Made by a program: the position numbers and the translations under genes. Shown here in pieces: positions 46,265 to 54,922 of a DNA stretch of 64,000 nucleotides. Position 1 is the first letter of the stretch; every line of letters starts with the position of its first letter. The stretch is from Burkholderia sp. TSV86 (GTDB taxonomy: Bacteria > Pseudomonadota > Gammaproteobacteria > Burkholderiales > Burkholderiaceae). The notes beneath the pieces are model-generated. The model was given only the letters and a program-made list of their open reading frames with translations. It was not told the DNA's origin and did no database searches. The DNA lies in NCBI RefSeq assembly GCF_001522865.1, contig NZ_LOWB01000109.1, forward strand, positions 62,001-126,000. The letters are read 5' to 3'.

Positions 46265-47305
46265 ATGCAAAACGAATCGATCCCGCAGCAAACGCCGATA
46301 CAGCCGCACGCGCCGCGCCGGCGCGCGCTCAAGCATGCCGGGCGTATCGCAGCGCTCGCCGGCCTCGCGCTGTCGCTCTGGCTCGTCGCGCGCGACAATC
46401 CCGCTGCTGTGCTTGCGTTGATGCGTGCCGCGGGTGCCGGGCTCGTCATCGCCGCCGCCGCGCATCTACTGCCGATGCTCGCCAACGCCAAGGATTGGCA
46501 AACGCTGTTCGCCCCGGCCAGCCGGCCGGGGTTCGCCGCGATGCTGCGGCTCGTGTGGATTCGCGAATCGATCAACGGGCTGCTGCCTGTTGCGCGGATC
46601 GGCGGCGAATTCGTGTCGTTCCGCCTGCTGCGCGCGCTCGGCATCAGTGCGCCGGCATCGGCGGCAAGCCTGGTCGCCGATATCCAGCTCACGCTGATCA
46701 GCCAAGCGCTGTTCGCGCTCGCAGGCGTCGGTTATCTGCTGACGCGCACGGCGTCGAGCACGCTGCACGTCGCCGGTATGTTCGCGTGGGGGCTTGCCGC
46801 GCTCGCGCCGCTCGTGATCCTGTTCGCGCTCGTCCAGCATGCGAAGCCATTCGAACGCGCGATGCAGGCGCTCAATCGCGTCGCCGGCGGCCAACTCACG
46901 TCGCTCGTCGAACGCTCCGCCCAGGTCGACGACGCGCTCAAGGCGATCTGGCGGCAGCGCGGCGCCGTGGTGCGCTATCTGTTCGTCTGGCAGCCGCTGC
47001 AGCATTTAGCGACGTCGCTCGAAATCTGGCTCGCGCTGCATTTTCTCGGCGCGCATCCGTCGCTCGTCGATGCGCTTGCGATCGAGGCGTTGATCCAGGC
47101 GGTCAGCAGCGCCGCGTTCTTCGTGCCGGGCGGGCTCGGCGTGCAGGAAGGCGGCTTCGTGCTGATCGGCGGCGCGCTCGGGCTCGATCCGGCAACCTGC
47201 CTCGGGCTCGCGGGAGCGCGGCGCATCCGCGATCTGCTGATCTTCGTACCCGGGCTCTTCGCGTGGCAATTCGCCGAGGCGGCGGTCACGGCACGCAAAT
47301 CCTGA
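46265..47305 (+). CDS. hpnL: HpnL-like membrane protein (LPG-synthetase-TM/flippase-like)
   Basis: A 346-residue integral membrane protein with about eight helices, of the lysylphosphatidylglycerol-synthetase-TM/UPF0104 family that includes HpnL. Conserved parts are LVWIRESINGLLPVARIGGE near the N-terminus, the cytoplasmic-loop LVADIQLTLISQALFALAG, and the C-terminal AAFFVPGGLGVQEGGFVLIG. It is 28 bp after the hpnI-like gene. A role in hopanoid transport or assembly is inferred from that pairing. Confidence 0.82.
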   Translation: MQNESIPQQTPIQPHAPRRRALKHAGRIAALAGLALSLWLVARDNPAAVLALMRAAGAGLVIAAAAHLLPMLANAKDWQTLFAPASRPGFAAMLRLVWIRESINGLLPVARIGGEFVSFRLLRALGISAPASAASLVADIQLTLISQALFALAGVGYLLTRTASSTLHVAGMFAWGLAALAPLVILFALVQHAKPFERAMQALNRVAGGQLTSLVERSAQVDDALKAIWRQRGAVVRYLFVWQPLQHLATSLEIWLALHFLGAHPSLVDALAIEALIQAVSSAAFFVPGGLGVQEGGFVLIGGALGLDPATCLGLAGARRIRDLLIFVPGLFAWQFAEAAVTARKS

Positions 47306-47626
47306 GTGTCATCCCCGCGCGCGGCCCGCGAATGCGCGCACGTCACGCGATCTTCAATTTCCGCGCGCATAATCAGGCTTGGCCGTATTCGATCTGGAAT
47401 GCGTACTATTTTGCGACAGGTAGCTTCAGCGCCGAGTCGCGGAACTCACGCAGCCACATGGCCGGCCTGCCGACGCGCTACGCGGTGTGCGCTACCCCTC
47501 TTTCCGTTCACACCAAATTCAAGTAAGGTTGCCAAGCTGCTGCCCGGCGCGGCATGCAGCGGTCACTGCCAGCCGTGGCTTACCGGCAAACGAACAAGAA
47601 AATTCGAGATAACCAGGAGAGAGGGC
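47306..47626. other. 321-bp gap with promoter-like AT-rich patch
   Basis: An AT-richer patch at 47345-47420 precedes the two exported-protein genes. TTGGCC near 47381 and TACTAT near 47406 could form a weak promoter with a long 19-base spacer. No gene is seen. Confidence 0.35.
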
Positions 47627-48190
47627 ATGCGTTGGCAATATCCCGTCGCGGCGCTCGCGATCGCCGCGCTCGTATGGACTGGCGTGCGCATCGCATCGAC
47701 CGATGCGGCGTCTTCCACCGGGCCGGCAGGGCATCCGCAGCCGGCCTCCCCCGCGCAAGTGGCCAACGCATTCTCCGCGGCCTCGGCGGCCGCGTCGCGC
47801 GGCGCGCCGCCGCCACCGCTTCCCCCACGCGTGACCGAATACATCGCGCACGAATACGCGAACTCCGCCAGCACGCGCGAGGCACTCACGCAAATCGCCC
47901 ATGGCTGGAGCCAGGCAGTCAACAACGTCCACAATCCCGACGACGCCAAGGTCGCGGGCAACGCAATCGCCCAGGGCATCGCGTGCGCGCTCAGCCCGGG
48001 CGTGCTGACGAAGGCGGGCGTCGATCCGCAAACGATGCTCGATCGGATCAAGAGCACGCGCGCGATCATGCTCGACACCGAAGCCGACACGCTTGCCTAC
48101 ATTCGCTTCCAATCGCTCGCGGGCGGCCAGTATTTCAATGATCCCGGCCCCGCGTCATGCAGTTTCAATCCGGCGTCGCTGCCGAATTGA
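47627..48190 (+). CDS. Exported protein of unknown function
   Basis: A 187-residue protein with an N-terminal hydrophobic segment (YPVAALAIAALVWTG), then a Pro/Ala linker (APPPPLPPR) and a helical domain (SREALTQIAHGW, SQAVNNVHNPDDAKVAGNAI, MLDRIKSTRAIMLDTE). AGGAGAGAG is a strong ribosome-binding site for ATG 47627. It precedes an exported hydrolase-like gene by 44 bp, so the two are probably one transcript; this one might assist the other. Family not recognised. Confidence 0.7.
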   Translation: MRWQYPVAALAIAALVWTGVRIASTDAASSTGPAGHPQPASPAQVANAFSAASAAASRGAPPPPLPPRVTEYIAHEYANSASTREALTQIAHGWSQAVNNVHNPDDAKVAGNAIAQGIACALSPGVLTKAGVDPQTMLDRIKSTRAIMLDTEADTLAYIRFQSLAGGQYFNDPGPASCSFNPASLPN

Positions 48191-48234
48191 ATTCACCGCC
48201 CTGATGTTTTCCCCTACCCAGGAGGAGCTGTCCG

Positions 48235-49047
48235 ATGAAAAAGTTAGCAACGCTGATGATCGCCGGCTCGCTGCTCGCGCTGCCGTATGTGCCGCTGCTG
48301 AACGCGGCACGGGCCGCGACGGCTGCGCCCGGTTCGGCAATCGTGTTCGTCAACGGCATCAACAACACATTCGACGATGCGCTCGCGAGCCTGCAAGTAT
48401 TGAAAAACGAACTGAACACGCGCGATGCGGGCAACACGTACGTGTATGGCAACGCCTACAACGCAACACAAGGCACCCTCGGCGATCTTTATCAGGTGTT
48501 CAAACAAAAGTCGGTCGAAGGGTCCAGTCCGGCGGACTTCTGGCGGGCGATCGACGGTGGCAGCGTCCCGTCGAGCGGCATGGACGCCGCACTCGAGCAG
48601 AAATACGTGTCGATCCTGACGCAAAACAATATCCCCGAATTGCCGGATCATCTGAATCAATATCGCACGTACTTGCAGCAGAACCGCAAGGTCGTGCTGG
48701 TTGGCCATTCGCAGGGTTCGCTGTATGCGAACTTCGAGACGAACCTCCTGATCACCGGGCCGGAACGGGCGCAGGGCAAGATCACGACGGTCAACGTCGG
48801 CAATGCGGCGCGCTATCTGCTGCCGGGCTCGAGCTATCTGACGTCCACGTCCGATACGGTGATCGGCAGCCTCGGCATCGTGCAGACGGTCATGCCCGCG
48901 AATTTCTCGATGGGCCCGCATCTGCTCACCGACCCGTTCGGCCACTCGTTCGTGCAAATCTATATGAACCAGTCGTTCGCGGCAGCCAAGCAGATTCTCA
49001 CGCAGGTATCGCAACAAGCGAACAGCCCGGCACTCGCCGCGCGCTGA
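48235..49047 (+). CDS. Exported alpha/beta-hydrolase-like protein
   Basis: A 270-residue protein with a signal peptide (MKKLATLMIAGSLLALPYV to ARA). AIVFVNGINNTFDDAL is a first strand with oxyanion-like loop, and VVLVGHSQGSLYAN is the nucleophile elbow (GHSQG). The acid and His are probably in the last 80 residues (Asp in LLTDPFGHSF and His beside it). A lipase/esterase activity in the periplasm or outside is inferred. GGAGGAG precedes the ATG. It ends in a strong bidirectional terminator. Confidence 0.8.
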   Translation: MKKLATLMIAGSLLALPYVPLLNAARAATAAPGSAIVFVNGINNTFDDALASLQVLKNELNTRDAGNTYVYGNAYNATQGTLGDLYQVFKQKSVEGSSPADFWRAIDGGSVPSSGMDAALEQKYVSILTQNNIPELPDHLNQYRTYLQQNRKVVLVGHSQGSLYANFETNLLITGPERAQGKITTVNVGNAARYLLPGSSYLTSTSDTVIGSLGIVQTVMPANFSMGPHLLTDPFGHSFVQIYMNQSFAAAKQILTQVSQQANSPALAAR

Positions 49048-49068
49048 AGCGAAACGGCGCGAAGCAAA

Positions 49069-49145
49069 ACGGCCCGCTTTGAACTGCATGCCCAAAGTTG
49101 GAGGCCAATCCAACTTTGGGACGGCCATTCATTTGCGCGGGCCGT
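49069..49145. terminator. Bidirectional terminator with nested hairpins
   Basis: An outer stem ACGGCCCGC (49069-49077) / GCGGGCCGT (49137-49145) encloses a perfect 12-bp hairpin CCCAAAGTTGGA / TCCAACTTTGGG (49091-49102, 49109-49120). AAAA lies before the outer stem and TTTCTTT after it, so either strand gives a hairpin with a U-rich tail. It sits between convergent genes. Confidence 0.8.
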
Positions 49146-49184
49146 TTCTTTGTCGCTCGAATCAAACGGGATGCCGCGCCGCCA

Positions 49185-50318
49185 TCAGAAGATGTTGCGC
49201 AGCCCGATCGACACGCCGGTCTGGTTGTTGCGTCCCGGCAGCTCGACCGTCGCCGCACCGGTCACCTTGCTGAAATCTACCGTGCCGTAAATTTCGGTGC
49301 GCTTCGACAACGCATACTCGGCCAGCGCAACGCCCGTATAGCGGTTGCCGCTCGCGAGCTGGCCGCTCGCGTTCGTCGCATTGCGCATATGGTCATAGTA
49401 GAACGCGCCTGTCAACGTAAGCGCAGGCGTTGCCTGCCAGCTCACGCCGGCGAACGGGCCGTCGTCGATCCGGCCCGTGCCCTTCGGCGCGCCGTTCGCG
49501 AACAGCCCCTGCTGTTGCACGAGCAAGCCGTCGACAAAACCCGTATCGTCCTTCGAGCGTAAATAGCCCGCGTAGAGTTTCACGGTGCTGAACGCGTAGA
49601 CGACGTTCGCGTGATAGATCGTCTGCTTGCGGCTGGAATTGTCGCTGTTCTGCTGAACGCCCGCCGCTATGCTGATCGGCCCCGCCACATACGACAGCGA
49701 AAAGCCGTACATATTGCCCGCGCCCAAATGGCCCGGAATCTGGCCAGAGAAGCCGCCCGTGCCGGTCGACGTCGAATCGGTGCCGAACGAGTAGATCGCG
49801 CCGAGCGTCAGGCCGCCAAACGTGCCGCGATACTTGATCGAATTATCCGCATAGAGCCCCGCGCCGAGCGCGACCGGCAGCCATGCGTTCTCGAGATAGT
49901 TGCCGACCGTCAACGGATCATACGTATCGCTCAGCAGATCGAACAACACAGTTTTCTGGCGGCCGAGCGTGAGCGTGCCGTACTGGCTCGACAGGCCGAC
50001 ATAGGCGGCGCGGTTGAACATCCGGTGGCGGTCCGAGAACGATCCGTCCTGCAGGTTCATGCCGCTTTCGAGATTGAAGATCGCCTTCAAGCCGCCGCCG
50101 AGATCCTCGTTGCCGCGCAGGCCGATGCGGCTGTTCGTGATCGCGCCGTTCGTCATGAACACGCGGCCATCGTTATTGGCGTTCGAATTGGTCAGATAGC
50201 GCACGCCGACATCCGCAACGCCCCAAAGCGTCACCGAGCTTTGCGCGATGGCTTGCTGGCTTGCGAGCGCCAGCATCGCCCCTGCTGCACCCCCCGCGAT
50301 TCTAGTCATTGGTTTCAT
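49185..50318 (-). CDS. OmpC-type outer-membrane porin
   Basis: A 377-residue porin. The signal peptide (MKPMTRIAGGAAGAMLALAS to AIA) is followed by QSSVTLWGVADVGVRYLTNS, the Burkholderia porin first strand. NSRIGLRGNEDLGGGLKAIF and NLESGMN, FNRAAYVGLSSQYGTLTLGRQ and the C-terminal aromatic end (SIGLRNIF) complete the trimeric-porin profile. It differs clearly from the porin at 14152. An ATG nine bases further in is possible. Confidence 0.92.
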   Translation of the reverse strand: MKPMTRIAGGAAGAMLALASQQAIAQSSVTLWGVADVGVRYLTNSNANNDGRVFMTNGAITNSRIGLRGNEDLGGGLKAIFNLESGMNLQDGSFSDRHRMFNRAAYVGLSSQYGTLTLGRQKTVLFDLLSDTYDPLTVGNYLENAWLPVALGAGLYADNSIKYRGTFGGLTLGAIYSFGTDSTSTGTGGFSGQIPGHLGAGNMYGFSLSYVAGPISIAAGVQQNSDNSSRKQTIYHANVVYAFSTVKLYAGYLRSKDDTGFVDGLLVQQQGLFANGAPKGTGRIDDGPFAGVSWQATPALTLTGAFYYDHMRNATNASGQLASGNRYTGVALAEYALSKRTEIYGTVDFSKVTGAATVELPGRNNQTGVSIGLRNIF

Positions 50319-50534
50319 TGATTGTCCTGTATGAACTGTCTCCGTCTCCCGCACTCGGCCATGGCCGCAGCAGGCTTCGCCGTCACGCGCGACGAGCCCG
50401 CAAATCATATGACGATGTCGGCTCCGGCCAAAAAAAGACCATGCCGGATGGGCGGCGTTGTCGTCATTGCGCAACGGTGGGCGGCGGCCGGCGGTTCGCC
50501 GCGACGTTCGGCCGGCCCTCGGGCGCTCAGGCAG

Positions 50535-50905
50535 TCAGCCACGCCGGGCGTCGCGCTCGCAAAAGCGCAGGCGGTTGCCGAACGGATCGGCAATCTCCAT
50601 CACTCGCCCCAGTCGTGGCGCTCGACCGACGGGCGCGCATAGGCGTAGCGCTTGGCGTGAAGCTCGTCGCGCAGCGCATCGATGCCTTCGAGCGGCGCGA
50701 AGACCGTCGAGCCCGGCGTCGCATCGCCGTGGTGTTCGCTCAGATGCAGGATCAGATCGCCGCGCCGCACCTGCGCGTAAAGCGGCAAGCCGGGCTCGAA
50801 GCGATGCTCCCATTCGAGCGCGAAACCGAGGAAATCGACGTAAAACTCCTTCGCCTTCGGTTCGGAGAAGATTCGCAGCACAGGAATCGCAGATGAAAAT
50901 TGCAT
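50535..50905 (-). pseudogene. Frameshifted VOC/bleomycin-resistance-type protein
   Basis: From ATG 50905 the frame gives MQFSSAIPVLRIFSEPKAKE, FYVDFLGFALEWEHRFEPG and YAYARPSVERHDWGE, then stops near 50600. The missing end VMEIADPFGNRLRFCER, typical of glyoxalase/bleomycin-resistance proteins, continues in the next frame to 50535. One added base near 50603 (beside a CCCC run on the plus strand) would give a normal ~123-residue protein. So it is either a fresh frameshift or an assembly error. Confidence 0.75.
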
Positions 50906-51024
50906 CGAGGCACCCTTTCTGTCGGGATTCGCTGACGCCCGCGCGTATCGGGTATGCATGGATGCGGCAGCGGATGCGTGGCCCACCGTGCGCATGCGCG
51001 CGCGCATGCACCGTGCGCCGTGCG

Positions 51025-51720
51025 TCATTCGCCGTCCTGCGCGGGCGCGCGCGCGCCGCGCCGCGCACGCCGGATGATCTCCGCGAATGCCGCAATCAGC
51101 AGCAGCACCGCGCCCCATAGCGCATTGCCGCCGGTCAAGCGCGTCAGCAGGCCGCCCAGCACCGCGCCGAACAGGAAACAGAAACTGATGATCGCAAGCA
51201 ACGCCGAGTCGTGCAGCACCCGTGCGTCGTAGCGGGGAATCAGGCCGGCGAACAGCAATTGCGCGGCGCGGCGCAGATTGCCCGTCGTCATCACCGATGT
51301 ATAGGACAGGCTCTCCAACTGAGTAAACGACAACGTTTGCAGCGTCGCGACGAACGAGATGCCCGGAATCAGCCACGCGCTCGACCACTCAGGCCAGCCG
51401 CACGAAGCGAGCGCAAGAAACACGATCTCCACGCACAGCGCAACGAATGCCGTGTGCCGGACCCAGCCCTTTTGCGCAGCGAGCCCCAGCAAATGCGAGA
51501 CGAACACCGCGAGCACGAATCCACCGAGCGGCGGCACATGATGCAGCGCCTGCGCCCAGTCGCCCGCCGATACGTTGATGCCGAGCAGCGCGACATTGCC
51601 CGTCATCGTATTCGCGAACACACGGCCATGACCGACATACGTATACGCGTCGAGAAAGCCGCCCGACAGTGTCAGCAGCGCTGCGACGCTCAGGTTGCGG
51701 CTGGCGGCATCGAGGTTCAT
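51025..51720 (-). CDS. DUF1275 (YoaK-like) membrane protein
   Basis: A 231-residue protein with about six helices. The family start LLTLSGGFLDAYTYVGHGRV, the conserved FANTMTGNVALLG and the second repeat TSVMTTGNLRRAAQLL are diagnostic of DUF1275. The C-terminus is basic. Function of the family is unknown. Its start codon lies inside or beside the end of the yjdM-type gene upstream, so both are probably in one transcript. Confidence 0.88.
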   Translation of the reverse strand: MNLDAASRNLSVAALLTLSGGFLDAYTYVGHGRVFANTMTGNVALLGINVSAGDWAQALHHVPPLGGFVLAVFVSHLLGLAAQKGWVRHTAFVALCVEIVFLALASCGWPEWSSAWLIPGISFVATLQTLSFTQLESLSYTSVMTTGNLRRAAQLLFAGLIPRYDARVLHDSALLAIISFCFLFGAVLGGLLTRLTGGNALWGAVLLLIAAFAEIIRRARRGARAPAQDGE

Positions 51721-52070
51721 GACCGCACGCCGCTCATACTTGCTTCAGACAGCACACCTTGCGCACGAAACCACCCGCATGCCTCTATCCTGCCGCCGGC
51801 GAGCCGGATACGCTTCACCGTCGGGTCCATCTTGAACGTGATGGACAAACCGTTGAGCGCCAGCTCCTTGCCACTCGCGGCCGTGCCGGCGCCGGCGAAC
51901 GTGTTGCCGTTCGCGTCCCTGACGATTGCCGTTGCTGCATCCGCAGCCGCGGCAGTCGACGCGTTGGCAGCCGGCCATTCATATGCGCAGTGCGCGCAAA
52001 TATAATGACCGCCGTCGGTGCAGGTGTTGTCCATCGCGCATGGCGGGCACGCGAAAGGTGTCGGCTTCAT
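51717..52070 (-). CDS. YjdM/PhnA-type zinc-ribbon protein with frameshifted C-terminus
   Basis: The 117-codon frame starts with CPPCAMDNTCTDGGHYICAHCAYEW, matching the YjdM zinc ribbon although the first C-x2-C differs. It continues with ALNGLSITFKMDPTVKRIRL, matching the core beta domain. After ACG (near 51783) the sequence leaves the family, while the next frame reads AGGFVRKVCCLKQV and stops at 51734, which is the normal YjdM ending. A one-base insertion near 51782 explains it. The protein, once linked to phosphonates, has no proven function. Confidence 0.65.
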   Translation of the reverse strand: MKPTPFACPPCAMDNTCTDGGHYICAHCAYEWPAANASTAAAADAATAIVRDANGNTFAGAGTAASGKELALNGLSITFKMDPTVKRIRLAGGRIEACGWFRAQGVLSEASMSGVRS

Positions 52071-52161
52071 AGGCGCAGCCTGGTTTCCGATTGGTCGAAT
52101 GCGCGCCAGTATACCCGCCGCCCCCGGCCCCTCCCATCACGTCTCAACACTTTGCCTTGTC

Positions 52162-52503
52162 ATGACTGCCGTCCAATTCTTTCTGCGCTATACCGCCGTG
52201 CCGTTCATCGCCATCGTGCTCGTCGTCGTGTGGGCGCTCAACCGCGAAGCCGATGAGATCGATGCGCGCCAGTACGCGGCGCTCGCCGCCGCCTATCCCG
52301 GCTTCACGCCGGATCTGCGCGATGAAGTTGGACAGGCGATGCGCGACGGCAAGCTGACGAAATCCGACTACGCGTCGATCGTGCGCGACTCGCTGAACCA
52401 CGGCTTCGTGCTCGACTGGTCCGCACCCGGCGCCGGCCTCGCAGCCGAGCGCGCCCGGCTGCTCGGCCTCGTGAAGGGCGACGCGCACGATACGGCGCCC
52501 TGA
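52162..52503 (+). CDS. Single-helix membrane protein of unknown function
   Basis: A 113-residue protein. An N-terminal membrane anchor (FFLRYTAVPFIAIVLVVVWAL) is followed by a soluble helical part (EADEIDARQYAALAAAYPGF, DLRDEVGQAMRDGKLTKSDY, ARLLGLVKG). The start at 52162 has no clear ribosome-binding site. It is divergent from the yjdM-type gene and convergent with the chromate transporter genes. Family unknown. Confidence 0.7.
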   Translation: MTAVQFFLRYTAVPFIAIVLVVVWALNREADEIDARQYAALAAAYPGFTPDLRDEVGQAMRDGKLTKSDYASIVRDSLNHGFVLDWSAPGAGLAAERARLLGLVKGDAHDTAP

Positions 52504-52552
52504 GCACGCGCAGCGCGCCATGAATACCTCTGCGTCGTGGCAGCGCCCCTGC

Positions 52553-53083
52553 TCAAGCGACGAAACCGCTCGCCACGCCCAGCAGCGCGCCGCCCGCCAG
52601 CAGCCAAAGCGGATGCACACGCGTGCGGTACGCGAGCGCCGCGCTTGCCGCGGTGATCCCCCATTGCAGCGCCGAATGGTTCGAGGCTTCGGTAATCAAC
52701 ACCGCGCTCGCGATAACGAGGCCGGCCGTCACCGGCATCATCCCTTGCTGAACATAGCGGCGCCACGGCTTGTCCTTGAAGCGCTCCCATGCATGCAGCA
52801 CGAGCATGGTCACAACCGACGACGGCCCGAATTTCGCGATCGACGACACGGCAAGCCCCGGCCATCCCGCGACATGCCAGCCGACAAGCGGCACGATCAT
52901 CATGTTCGGGCCCGGCGCGGCCTGGGCAAGTGCGAACAGCGCGGAGAACGCCTGCGCGCTCATCCAGTGATGCACGTCGACGACTTGGCGCTGCATCTCC
53001 GGCAAGATCGTGTTGCCGCCGCCGAACGCGAGCAGCGAAAGCTGGGCGAAAATCGTCGCGAGCGCGGCAAGCGTGCTGCTCAT
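52553..53083 (-). CDS. chrA: Chromate transporter, half-size (CHR domain)
   Basis: A 176-residue CHR domain protein with about five helices. LLAFGGGNTILPEMQRQVVD is the conserved first motif, and ALAQAAPGPNMMIVPLVGWHVAG is the second. It pairs with the next half-size gene; together they make a short-chain CHR heterodimer that exports chromate. The start overlaps the stop of the partner by four bases (ATGA). Confidence 0.9.
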   Translation of the reverse strand: MSSTLAALATIFAQLSLLAFGGGNTILPEMQRQVVDVHHWMSAQAFSALFALAQAAPGPNMMIVPLVGWHVAGWPGLAVSSIAKFGPSSVVTMLVLHAWERFKDKPWRRYVQQGMMPVTAGLVIASAVLITEASNHSALQWGITAASAALAYRTRVHPLWLLAGGALLGVASGFVA

Positions 53084-53799
53084 TGGTGTGCTCCCGGCGG
53101 GTTGGGGTCAACGTTGGCGGCCGAGCGCGGGTTCGTGGCGTTCGTGGCGTTCGTGGCGTTCGTGGTGTTCGTGGTGTTCGTGCCGTTTGTGGCATTCGCG
53201 GCATTCGCGGCGGCGCCGCCTTCGCTCCCGCGCGTACCGCGCTGCGCGCGCGATGCAAGCCAGATGCTCACCGGCGTCAGTACCAGCATCGTCGGCAGCA
53301 GCGCGATGCGCAGCCCGGCGATCGCGACGACCGCAAGCGCCGCAATACAAGCCGCCTGGCGCGCATGACGCAGCGGCTTCGCCACTTTCCCCGCCATCGC
53401 GATCAACAGGCCCGCCGCCGCGGCCGCCAGGCCGCCGAATAAATGCTGTACCTGCGGATGCTGCTGCGTCTTCGCATACAGCACGCCCAGCGCGACAACC
53501 ACGAGCGTCGGCCCGGCAACGAGGCCCATCAGGCCCGCGAGCGCACCCGGCACGCCGCGAAACCGCATCCCGACGGCCACCGACAGGTTGATCACGTTGC
53601 CGCCGGGCAGAAACTGGCACAAGCCGAGCAGATCAGTGAACTCGTCGGCGCTAAGCCAGCGGCGCTCCTCGACAAGCGCGCGCCGCGCAAACGGCAGCGC
53701 ACCGCCAAACGATATCAGCCCAAGGCCGAGAAACCCGATGAATAAATCGGCAACGCTGATCGCCCGCGCGCCGGAAACAGGTTCGAGCGGAGATTGCAT
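53080..53799 (-). CDS. chrA: Chromate transporter, half-size (CHR domain) with repeat tail
   Basis: A 239-residue CHR protein. FLGLGLISFGGALPFARRALV is the conserved first motif, and LCQFLPGGNVINLSVAVG is the second. The last ~40 residues are a low-complexity tail of Asn-Ala/Thr-Thr triplets (TTNATNATNATN) encoded by a 9-bp minisatellite at 53131-53211. The tail is beyond the last helix and probably cytoplasmic or periplasmic and dispensable. It overlaps the second chr gene and is divergent from a LysR gene. Confidence 0.9.
   Translation of the reverse strand: MQSPLEPVSGARAISVADLFIGFLGLGLISFGGALPFARRALVEERRWLSADEFTDLLGLCQFLPGGNVINLSVAVGMRFRGVPGALAGLMGLVAGPTLVVVALGVLYAKTQQHPQVQHLFGGLAAAAAGLLIAMAGKVAKPLRHARQAACIAALAVVAIAGLRIALLPTMLVLTPVSIWLASRAQRGTRGSEGGAAANAANATNGTNTTNTTNATNATNATNPRSAANVDPNPPGAHQ
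53131..53211. repeat. 9-bp minisatellite inside the chromate transporter gene
   Basis: Nine 9-bp units, GTTCGTGGC x3, GTTCGTGGT x2, then GTTCGTGCC, GTTTGTGGC and ATTCGCGGC x2. The array is in frame and encodes the Asn/Thr/Ala tail, so copy changes alter length without a frameshift. Confidence 0.9.
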
Positions 53800-53874
53800 A
53801 GGGACCCTCGCGATTTCGATGTGCGGAGATTACGCCCGTTCATCGCGCGTGCAAAACGATTTTGCCGACATGCG

Positions 53875-53895
53875 CTTGTGATCTAAAATCACAAG
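53875..53895. promoter_or_regulatory. Palindromic operator abutting the LysR start codon
   Basis: A perfect 8-bp inverted repeat CTTGTGAT / ATCACAAG with a 5-base spacer ends one base before the ATG at 53897. Its T-x11-A-like dyad and its location between divergent genes suit the LysR regulator. Binding here would block its own translation start region and could activate chrA. Confidence 0.6.
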
Positions 53896-53896
53896 C

Positions 53897-54778
53897 ATGG
53901 CACGCGATCTCCCCCCTTTTCCTGCATTGAAAGCCTTCGAGGCTGCTGCAAGACATGAAAGTTTCAGTGCCGCAGGCGAAGAACTGCATGTGACTCACGG
54001 TGCCATCAGCCGTCAAATCGCCGCATTCGAAGCGTGGCTCGGCAAGCCGGTATTCCACCGGCACGGCAAACGCGTGAAGCTCACCGACGAAGGGCGCCGC
54101 TATCTCGTGACAGTCGAGGCGGCATTCGACAGCATCGCGCTTGCGACCGAGCAACTGCGCCACACCGGCGCGGCGCGCGTGCTGCGCATCGATGCGCTGC
54201 CTACTTTCGCGATGAAATGGCTGCTGCCGCGCCTGTCGCGGTTCCAGCGCGACACACCGAACGTCGAACTCAAATTGTCGACATCAAATGCGCCGCTTGG
54301 CGCGCTAGACGGTTTTGACGTCGCCATCCGCCGCGGGCCCGGCCGCTGGCCGAATTGCGCAAGCGGCCGCTTTCTCGACGAAAGCTTGATTCCCGTCTGC
54401 AGCCCGGCGCTGCTCAAGCGTGCGCCGATCGCAAGCGCGGACGATCTCGCGCGCCACGTGCTGCTGCATTCGGATACGCGCCCCGGCGCATGGCGCGAAT
54501 GGTTCGCCGCGGCGGGCGTGCCGATGAGAAACCGCAAGAAACAGTCGTTCGACCATTTCTATCTGGCGCTGCAAGCGGCGGTGGATGGCCTCGGCGTCGC
54601 GCTCGGGCCGCTACCGCTGATGGCCGACGAACTCGCGAGCGGCCGGCTGGTGACGCCGCTGCCGGGCCCGAGGATCGCGGCGCGCAGCTACTGGTGGATC
54701 GCGCCGCGCGAGGCGTCCGGTGAAGCGCTCGTCAACCGGTTTTGCGCGTGGCTCGAAGCGCAGGCCGATGCCGGCTGA
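53897..54778 (+). CDS. GcvA-like LysR-family regulator
   Basis: A 293-residue LysR protein. The HTH LPPFPALKAFEAAARHESFS then EELHVTHGAISRQIAAFE is of the GcvA/AmpR type, as is LRIDALPTFAMKWLLPRLSRF at the start of the ligand-binding domain. The gene is divergent from the chromate transporter genes and is the likely regulator of them. The palindrome at 53875-53895 covers the translation start region. Confidence 0.9.
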   Translation: MARDLPPFPALKAFEAAARHESFSAAGEELHVTHGAISRQIAAFEAWLGKPVFHRHGKRVKLTDEGRRYLVTVEAAFDSIALATEQLRHTGAARVLRIDALPTFAMKWLLPRLSRFQRDTPNVELKLSTSNAPLGALDGFDVAIRRGPGRWPNCASGRFLDESLIPVCSPALLKRAPIASADDLARHVLLHSDTRPGAWREWFAAAGVPMRNRKKQSFDHFYLALQAAVDGLGVALGPLPLMADELASGRLVTPLPGPRIAARSYWWIAPREASGEALVNRFCAWLEAQADAG

Positions 54779-54922
54779 ACGCCGGCGCGACGGCGATCTG
54801 GCGCACGGCCCGCCGCAGCCCGGCTGCGTCGGCAGCCGGCGGCGCGAAGCGGCGAGCGGATGACGCATTGCTTGGAGCGCCTCCACTGCGTGAAGCATGC
54901 GTCCGCGCTAGCGCGCGCACGC

